Assembly: GCA_964019155.1 (NCBI GenBank)
Contig: OZ025240.1
Coordinates: 90,250,961 to 90,314,960, forward strand
Direction of reading: 5' to 3'
DNA: 64,000 nt
Origin: Osedax fenrisi
Lineage: Eukaryota; Annelida; Polychaeta; Sabellida; Siboglinidae
The translations under genes were made by a program, and so were the position numbers. The notes under the pieces were generated by a model that saw only the letters and a program-made list of their open reading frames with translations, ran no database searches and was not told the DNA's origin. This document shows, piece by piece, positions 57,899-64,000 of the stretch. How positions within the stretch are numbered: position 1 is the first letter of the stretch; every line of letters starts with the position of its first letter.

Positions 57899-59841
57899 AA
57901 ATACCCCGTATAATCTTGGCTAACTAATAAATTAAAGAATGCAATAAAAAAGAAAAATAAATTATTCAGTTTATATAAATCTACTAATTGCATGTCTATA
58001 CTAAATAGATATAAAAAATTAAAGAATAAAATCAAGAAAAATATAAAACACGATACAAATAATTACTATAAGCAACTTTTTTCACATAATAAACAAGAAG
58101 ACAATTGGAAAATAATTAATAAATTAATAAAAAGAAAAGAAAATGAGTATCCATCTATATTTATTTATAAGGATATTGAAATATATGATGTAATAGTTAA
58201 TGCAATTGTTTTAATAAGTATTTTGAAACAATTGGAAAAACCATAAATAATGCTATTGAAATTTCATCAGAAAAAAATAGTTTTAAACAATTTTTAACAA
58301 ATTATTCTAAAAGTTTTTATTTTTTACCAATAATGAAATTATTAATGTAGCAGATAGTATGAAGTCAAAAAACTCAAAAGATATAAATAATTATAATATG
58401 TATTTAATAAAAGAAATTATATATGAAATATTGATTCATAATTTAATCATTTATTTAATTTATGCATTGATATATCAATATATCCGGATAATATGAAAGA
58501 TGCAATAATTAAACCAATATATAAAAATAATAATATCCAATTAATAACTAATTATAGACCTATTTCTTTATTACCACAAATAAGTCAAATATTCGAAAAA
58601 ATAATATATAATAGACTATCAAATTTTATACATAAAAATAATATAATTAATAATAATCAATATGGCTTCATACTAAACTCTAATACAACTTTATCATTAA
58701 TAAATATACAACATTTTATTTTTTAAAATACTAATAATAATAAAAAAGTAGCAACAATATTTTTAGATCTTAAAAAAGCTTTTGATGTCGTAGATCATAA
58801 TATATTAATTGATAAATTAGAATCGTATGGATTCAGAGGTAAAATGAAAACATTTTTAAAAAGTTATTTATATAAAAGATATATTGTTACAAGAATAAAT
58901 GATTCATTATCATCGAAGGATTGTATAGAATATGGAGTACCCCAAGGATCAGTTCTTGGGCTTCTTTTTTGTATATTATTTATTAATGATATGCCAACTA
59001 TTTTGAAAGATGCAGTCAATATTAATCTAAACTTATATGCAGATGATACATCACTTACAATATATGCAGACAACAATGAATTATTAACTAAATACCTACA
59101 ATTGTATATCGATAAATTAGTATATTGGTTCAATATCAATAAACTAAAACTGAATATTGAAAAAACAAAAATTTTCCTTTTATGAATGCTAGAATATTAA
59201 AAGATATATATATTGGAAATTCTAAAATTGAAATTGTAGGTAGCTACAAATTTCTAGGATTAATTTTAGATCAACATTTAACTTTTAAAAAACATATAGA
59301 ATATCTAGCTAATAAATTATCATCAATAATATATTTTATGAAAAAAGTTTCGTTTTTAAGTACTGAAAATATGATTTTATTATATAATTATTTTGTTTTA
59401 TCTAATATTTCTTATGGCATAGAAATATGGGGAAATACCTATAAATCAAATATAAATATTATTATGTTATTGCAAAAAAAAATTATCAGAATTATTAACA
59501 AAAAAATCTTAAATTTAAATCTATTACCTTTAATCTGATTATCAAATACATCTGAATTATTTATTAGTAATAATATTCTAAAATTAAATGATCTGGTGAT
59601 GTTTAGAAATATTATATTAATTTATAAATTGCTAAATAAAAATTACAAAATTGATTTTAATGAATATTTTACATTAAATAAACGTAATGATAGATTTATT
59701 TTACCATTAATGAAAACTACAAAATACCAAAATACAATATTCTTCAAATGTATAAAGTATTATAATGATATAATATTTGGTAATATTCTTAAAAAAAATA
59801 AAATAACAAATATAAATAAATTAAAAAAAGTTATTCGTTAA
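57899..59841 (+). pseudogene. LINE ORF2, reverse transcriptase part
   Basis: Segments with few frame breaks carry, in order: K-P-I-Y-K-N-N-N, N-Y-R-P-I-S-L-L-P, N-Q-Y-G-F, I-F-L-D-L-K-K-A-F-D-V-V-D-H (58,757-58,800), Y-G-V-P-Q-G-S-V-L-G (58,930-58,960), L-Y-A-D-D-T-S-L (about 59,035), L-N-I-E-K-T-K, Y-K-F-L-G-L-I-L-D and I-E-I-W-G-N-T-Y-K-S-N. They end at 59,841. The catalytic Asp residues are intact. Frameshifts near 58,250, 58,725, 59,180 and 59,538 inactivate it. Confidence 0.85.
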
Positions 59842-60686
59842 CCAATATAAAATATAACACTTATGTGTGATGTTTAATAATATTAAAAATATATTATTTC
59901 TTCTAATATTATATTGTAAATTAAACAAATATTTTATATTATAAAACTTTATTAAAAAATCAGTATTAAATAGGTATTTCTCCATGTACATTTTACATTT
60001 TTACATATTTTATATTTTTATATATTTTACATCATATAACTAAACACAAAAAAAAAACAGTATTACAAATTAGAAGTATTAAAAACATAAAAAAAAACAG
60101 TATTAAATGTTTAAAAAATTTTAAAATTACTATTTATCAAAACTATTTTATATTTATTTTTCAAATTTTACGTTTTATATATTTAACTTTACATAACTAA
60201 TAAAAAAAAAACTAAACATTATTAAGTATTAAAAATTAAAAGTATTAAAATAATAAAAAACAGTATTAGAATTAAAAAAATTATAAACAGTATTAATAAC
60301 CTATAGTAACCTACAAATATATATATATATCAATATTATTAAAATTGACATAAAATATGTGATACAAATATTTAGATTCTTTATAAATATTATATTACAA
60401 TTATGAAAAATGTATTAATTATATTTTATACTTTGTTTTGGATGCTAACATGGGAATCAAATATTTATTTTAGTTTTGTTTTATTCTTTCTTTTATATTT
60501 TGTTTTAGTTTTGTTTTATTGTTTATTTTAATATCTATTTTTATGTACTTTTATTGTATTTTATCCGAATGAATATGATGAAATATGACATTACACTACT
60601 GTTAGGATATATAGAATTAAAAAAGCTCATCGTTTTCACTGATTCTCCTTAGACATTGTCTATAAACTGAATTCATTCATTCATTC

Positions 60687-60690
<4 letters not shown>
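59842..60690 (+). repeat. 3' region with ACAGTATTA-type repeats
   Basis: AAACAGTATTA motifs recur at least five times between 60,050 and 60,300. The last part has a TTTTG/TTTTA-rich tract and ends in ATTCATTCATTCATTCAT before a TA run. Confidence 0.6.
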
Positions 60691-60717
<27 letters not shown>

Positions 60718-60774
60718 TTTATAGTATATTTATAATATAATGTATAACCTATAATATACATATATATTTTTCAG

Positions 60775-60865
60775 ATACAAATAACAAGAGGGTGTAATAT
60801 ACTAAGACAATTAAGTTTACAAATTATTCCTAATGTCGGTGAAATTTATCAAGATTTTGAAATAA
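60775..60865 (+). CDS. LU-like gene 2, exon (R-G-C segment)
   Basis: The strong acceptor ATTTTTCAG ends at 60,774 and follows TA-rich intron. The donor-like ATAA|GTTTAT is at 60,865/60,866. It is 30 codons + 1 nt, starting in phase 0, matching the 45,796 exon. It encodes I-Q-I-T-R-G-C-N-I-L-R-Q-L-S then P-N-V-G-E-I-Y-Q-D-F-E-I. An earlier donor at 60,838 (CG|GTGAAA) is possible. The I-x-(V/I)-x-(K/R)-G-C start and the ending are parallel to the gene-1 exon at 42,751. Confidence 0.55.
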
Positions 60866-60894
60866 GTTTATTATTTACATATATATATATTAAC

Positions 60895-61187
60895 TGCCTG
60901 TGTGGCTCAGTGGCTAAGGCGTCAGACACACAAGCAGTAGGACACGGGTTCTATCCTCGTCCGGACCATTAATTAATTTTTTTAAATGGGTCTTACAATA
61001 TTATTTAGAAGTGATCTTATATAATTGTGTATACATAAATGATCGACTCACATTAAAACCATGGATGCTTTAACATGAGAGCGGCTTCGAAGGGAAATTA
61101 GAGCCATATATCGTTATAAGTGAAAACTTCATCTAAGTTCCTGGATGTGATGAAATGACTCCACCAAAACAAAATAACAATAACAAT

Positions 61188-61195
<8 letters not shown>
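60895..61195 (+). mobile_element. tRNA-derived SINE
   Basis: The head (60,896-60,968) has a pol III A box TGGCTCAGTGG at 60,903-60,913 and a B box GGTTCTATCC at 60,947-60,956, 33 bp apart. The T arm ACGGG/CTCGT pairs. The acceptor stem does not (GCCTGTG against CCGGACC), so it is not a working tRNA. About 220 bp of unrelated body follow, ending in AACAATAACAATAACAAT, the usual short-repeat tail. It sits in the presumed last intron of LU candidate 2. Confidence 0.7.
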
Positions 61196-61234
<39 letters not shown>

Positions 61235-61460
61235 CACTAGTACATTTTATAATCTAACAAGTGTAAATGAAAATGAAACGATAATAAGTTAAAATAGAAA
61301 TAAAATAAATAAATAACATTATATAATCATATGTAACTAAATAAGATAGATCTTTAAAGTTATATGAATTTTAATGTGTTTTAGTTTTCTCAGCGTATAC
61401 AGTGTGAAATAACTTACAATGTTAATTTAACCACATAATCTGTGTGTTATCTTATTACAG
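61196..61460. other. Spacer with TA run
   Basis: TA microsatellite to about 61,230, otherwise nothing recognised. Confidence 0.4.
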
Positions 61461-61501
61461 TTAGATATTTCCCTATTTGGCGTATATTAAATATGTTATA
61501 A
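61461..61501 (+). CDS. LU-like gene 2, possible last exon
   Basis: A good acceptor TCTTATTACAG ends at 61,460. With the required phase the frame is I-R-Y-F-P-I-W-R-I-L-N-M-L then TAA. It aligns loosely with the end of gene 1 but lacks the D-x-C-N cysteine. Weakly supported. Confidence 0.25.
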
Positions 61502-61789
61502 GTTGCGGATTTACTAATATATGAGATTTAACGTGATAACAAAGTTTATAATCTACTGTAACACCGATGTACTCACCATAATCACTAGATTATATAATAC
61601 TAGAGTCATAAATGATTATGAAAATACAAGTTTAGTATGTATATTATAATATAATTAATATTGAATTAATATGATGAAATTTATTGAAAATTGGGATTTT
61701 AATTATAATTATAATTACCAACAATATTATAATATTGTCGGTAACATTACAGTATAATTATATATATATATATATATATATATCACAGC
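61502..61789. other. AT-rich spacer
   Basis: Ends in a TA microsatellite (61,757-61,785). No gene. Confidence 0.4.
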
Positions 61790-62273
61790 TAAATTGTTGC
61801 ATTAGCCGAAAGAGGAGGGACTCATAATATGTATAGCAATTATATCATGCATACTTATTCTGATTGTTCAACTCAATTAAAATATAAAAATGGAGTATCA
61901 CCTAGTATACTAGTAAATCGTGGAGTAAAACAAGGTGAACCAATGTCTCCCGCTATTTTTAACTCCATTATAGATTATGTAACTGATAATATGTCAGGTA
62001 CTATTAACTTACAAGGAAATAGTACAACAAGCCATATGGCATTTGCAGATGATCTGGTTTTATTTGCCAAAGATGATGTAATGATGCAAGATCAAGTTGA
62101 TCATGTTTTATTTAGACTAACTCAATGTAGGTAAATGTTAACAAATCAAAATGCGCTACATTGAATATAATTATTAACCCAAAGAAAAAATAAAGATATG
62201 TAACCCATATAGTTTTAAATCTATTGATAATTCTACAATTAAAGCGCTAAATATAGAAGAAACTTATAGATAC
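61790..62273 (+). pseudogene. R2-like non-LTR reverse transcriptase fragment
   Basis: The frame (ATG 61,829, similarity from about 61,790) carries I-L-V-N-R-G-V-K-Q-G-E-P-M-S-P-A-I-F-N (61,910-61,965) and H-M-A-F-A-D-D-L-V-L-F-A (62,032-62,070). R-G-V-(K/R)-Q-G-(D/E)-P-x-S-P with F-A-D-D-L is characteristic of the R2/R4/Hero group, distinct from the GVPQGS-YADD LINEs elsewhere in this window. After a stop and frameshift, the thumb region reads A-L-N-I-E-E-T-Y-R-Y. It is cut there by the LTR at 62,274. There is no 28S rDNA nearby, so it is either a non-site-specific relative or a displaced scrap. Confidence 0.75.
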
Positions 62274-62512
62274 TGTAGTAATATTGAATACGCCTACTAT
62301 ACATATATAGCGTGACTAAGCCACGCCCATTACAAATGACTTACGAGACTCACTTACTATTTAATGCACAACTAATAAACACCTATACCTAATTATATAT
62401 ATATTATCTATCATAATACAAGATACGAGATACGGCACTTCCAGATAAGGTTAGTCACGTATATATGTATAGTAGGCTATATTAACTCATATTCAATATC
62501 ATAAATACTACA
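62274..62512 (+). mobile_element. 5' LTR of a Ty3/gypsy element (239 bp)
   Basis: It begins TGTAGTA and ends TACTACA, a 7-bp inverted terminus with TG...CA ends, and is followed at once by a primer-binding-like TGG. AATAAA lies near 62,389. Unusually, the ends are inverted over a longer stretch: GCCTACTATACATATATA plus CGTGACTAA near 62,291 recurs inverted near 62,449-62,477. The LTR interrupts the R2-like fragment. The 3' LTR lies outside the window. Confidence 0.65.
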
Positions 62513-62526
62513 TGGTGACAGCGGTC
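62513..62526 (+). promoter_or_regulatory. Primer-binding site candidate
   Basis: TGGTGACAGCGGTC directly follows the LTR. TGG complements the CCA end of a tRNA primer. The tRNA would end in GCTGTCACCA; its identity cannot be decided here. Confidence 0.5.
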
Positions 62527-63076
62527 AAGTTATACTAATTAATATATTTAATATATTACAATAATATAATATTATTGTTGTATATAATATTTTACTATTT
62601 AGTTAACCGTACCTAAAATCGTTATACATATAAAAAGTACATATTATACTTTATTACACGTTGAAAATATATATATTAGTTATATAAATATATATAGTGC
62701 ATGTAAAAATATTATTTATTATATATCGCGTACATATTATAATCATATGGAAAATTACCAAATTAGAGAAAATTAAAAAAAAAAAAAAAAAAAAAAAATC
62801 CAATTAAAAAAAAAAAAATAAAATAAAATTTCGATAAATTTAATTCGTTAATTTTCAAACAAAAGAATTATAAATTCTATAGAAAACGAATGATTTATTT
62901 TAATTGCTGATTTTAATTGCTGATTTATATATATTCTAGAAACATTGAAGTTATATTAGATTTATATTGGATTTATTTATATCAATATTTATATAAAATT
63001 ATATAAATCTTTAAAATTATATAAAATTATATAAATCTATAAAATTATATAAAATTATATATATAGATTTAATACA
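62527..63076 (+). other. Gypsy leader with poly-A tracts
   Basis: Untranslated leader between primer site and Gag. It contains two A runs at about 62,776-62,818 and short direct repeats of ATATAAAATTATATAAATCT at 62,990-63,065. Confidence 0.55.
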
Positions 63077-64000
63077 ATGTTAGATAGAATACCTAATGCT
63101 TTAGACGTAAGCAAAGGACCCACAGAATGGAAAAGGTGGAAACAAAATTATGAGATTTATGCATGTGCAAATGAATTAGAGAGAAAGTCAAGTAAAGTCC
63201 AAATAGCTAACTTCCTATATGCGATAGGAGAAGATGCAGTAGACATCTATAATTCATTTGATATTGAACAAAAATATGACAAAGACAATAAAGAAAGTGA
63301 ACTAAAAATAGAAACTATAATGGAAAAATTCGATAGCCATTTCATACCTAAAGTGAATACTACTTATGAAAGGTATTGCTTTTTTAAAAGACAACAACTA
63401 ATAGATGAAAATATTGAAAGTTATTACAGTTGTATAAAGATATTAGCAAAATCATGTGCCTTTAAAGACATGAAGGAGTCCCTTATTAGAGACAAAATAA
63501 TAATCGGTATGAATGACGAAACACTCAGACAGAGGTTTTTACAAGAATCTTGCAGCAAAGAATTAACGGCAGAACAAATAGTCGAATCATGCAAGATGAA
63601 AAAGATATCACGACAGCAGAATGAAGAAATTACTAGAAAACCGACTATAGAATACGTGAAGACTGATTACAAGAAGAAAGAATACAAGAAAGAATTCAAG
63701 AATAAAGATTACGAATACAAGAAACCAGCAGAGCGAAAGACTTGTGGTAAATGCGGAAGGACGCATGAATTTAGAAACTGTCCAGCATATAAGTCGAAAT
63801 GCCATAAATGCAACAAAGAGGGACATTGGACAAAGCTATGCAGAAAACCAAGTGAACGAGCACATACAAAAACTTATGAGAATTACGAAGTTAAAACAAG
63901 TATAGATACTAAGAAGCCGACAGGAAATTATAAGTTCCTAGGAGAAATAAAGGTTCCAGATATTAAATCGTGGACAAAATTAATAAAAGTCAAAGCGCCA
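63077..64000 (+). CDS. gag: Ty3/gypsy (Mag-like) Gag, start of Gag-Pol; runs off the window
   Basis: ATG at 63,077 opens a frame without stops to the window edge (308 codons). The capsid-like part has P-T-E-W-K-R-W-K-Q-N-Y-E and R-D-K-I-I-I-G, as in Mag-lineage Gag. A Lys/Tyr-rich linker (about 195-220) precedes two zinc knuckles: C-x2-C-x3-H-x4-C at residues 223-235 and C-x2-C-x4-H-x4-C at 242-255, which bind the element RNA in the particle. The end (N-Y-K-F-L-G-E-I) looks like the entry to the protease. The codon use is less AT-biased than the surroundings and nothing is broken, so this is the youngest-looking element of the window. The C-terminus and Pol are not visible. Confidence 0.9.
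   Translation, partial: MLDRIPNALDVSKGPTEWKRWKQNYEIYACANELERKSSKVQIANFLYAIGEDAVDIYNSFDIEQKYDKDNKESELKIETIMEKFDSHFIPKVNTTYERYCFFKRQQLIDENIESYYSCIKILAKSCAFKDMKESLIRDKIIIGMNDETLRQRFLQESCSKELTAEQIVESCKMKKISRQQNEEITRKPTIEYVKTDYKKKEYKKEFKNKDYEYKKPAERKTCGKCGRTHEFRNCPAYKSKCHKCNKEGHWTKLCRKPSERAHTKTYENYEVKTSIDTKKPTGNYKFLGEIKVPDIKSWTKLIKVKAP

Larger units (their letters stand above)
56243..60690 (+). mobile_element. Rex/CR1-like LINE, nearly full length, with 3' UTR
   Basis: Overlapping ORF1 and ORF2 are followed by an 850-bp A/T-rich 3' region and a tail of ATTC units at 60,672-60,688. Codon use is extremely AT-rich (Asn, Ile, Lys). Interruptions are few compared with the relative at 5.5 kb. Confidence 0.8.

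Noticed and set aside
60896..60968. Functional tRNA gene
   Set aside because: A and B boxes and the T arm are present, but the acceptor stem does not pair and an unrelated body with a repeat tail follows; a SINE fits better.
1..64000. CRISPR arrays, bacterial operons or phage
   Set aside because: No regular short repeats with unique spacers, no Shine-Dalgarno-linked gene series; the repeats seen are tandem or microsatellite and the genes are eukaryotic retroelements.

Overview
The window is an extremely AT-rich piece of a eukaryotic nuclear genome, most likely from an invertebrate animal. The evidence is TA-microsatellites every few kilobases, introns with GT...AG borders, and a wide set of metazoan-type transposable elements: CR1/L2-like and Rex-like LINEs, an R2-like LINE, Ty3/gypsy, a Helitron helicase, a tRNA-derived SINE and many TIR elements. 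I see no prokaryotic operon, rRNA gene or functional tRNA. I cannot name the species.

Layout. 1-5.5 kb: the 3' end of a LINE, a 1.26-kb TIR element with internal tandem repeats, a perfect 80-bp palindrome and a reverse transcriptase (RT) scrap. 5.5-14.6 kb: two decayed LINEs around a small cysteine-rich exon at 11.7 kb. 14.6-23.1 kb: tandem repeats, a tandem duplication with a conserved TATA box, a large inverted repeat, an AT satellite, a duplicated exon-like module and a perfect 150-bp palindrome. 24.4-26.1 kb: wreck of a gypsy element. 26.6-36.4 kb: hAT-like and Helitron-like termini, MITEs, a LINE tail, a minus-strand Helitron helicase relic, a minus-strand LINE of another clade and an inverted repeat with a GC-rich core. 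37.6-61.5 kb: the exons of two candidate host genes, with introns full of transposons. 61.8-64.0 kb: an R2-like RT fragment interrupted by what looks like the 5' LTR of a well-preserved Mag-like gypsy element, whose Gag ORF runs off the right edge.

The most interesting result is a candidate host gene family. Short exons at 37,642-43,122 and 45,483-61,501 form two parallel four-exon sets with matching splice phases. Both second exons are exactly 74 nt. The predicted peptides have the cysteine spacing of Ly6/uPAR (LU, three-finger) domains: C-I-x-C near the start, a C...C-F pair, then R/K-G-C. A third, more diverged member with C-I-K-C lies at 11,730. The introns hold LINEs, a MITE and a SINE, but the exons stay open. 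No signal-peptide exon was found, so the gene models are partial.

The transposons do not form a pathway. Apart from the gypsy Gag at the right edge and a few long but broken LINE ORFs, they are inactive copies. The two L2-like LINEs at 46.2-50.7 kb (minus) and 51.7-55.2 kb (plus) are related and lie head to head. In the minus copy ORF1 and ORF2 share a frame, separated by one UGA followed by CUA.
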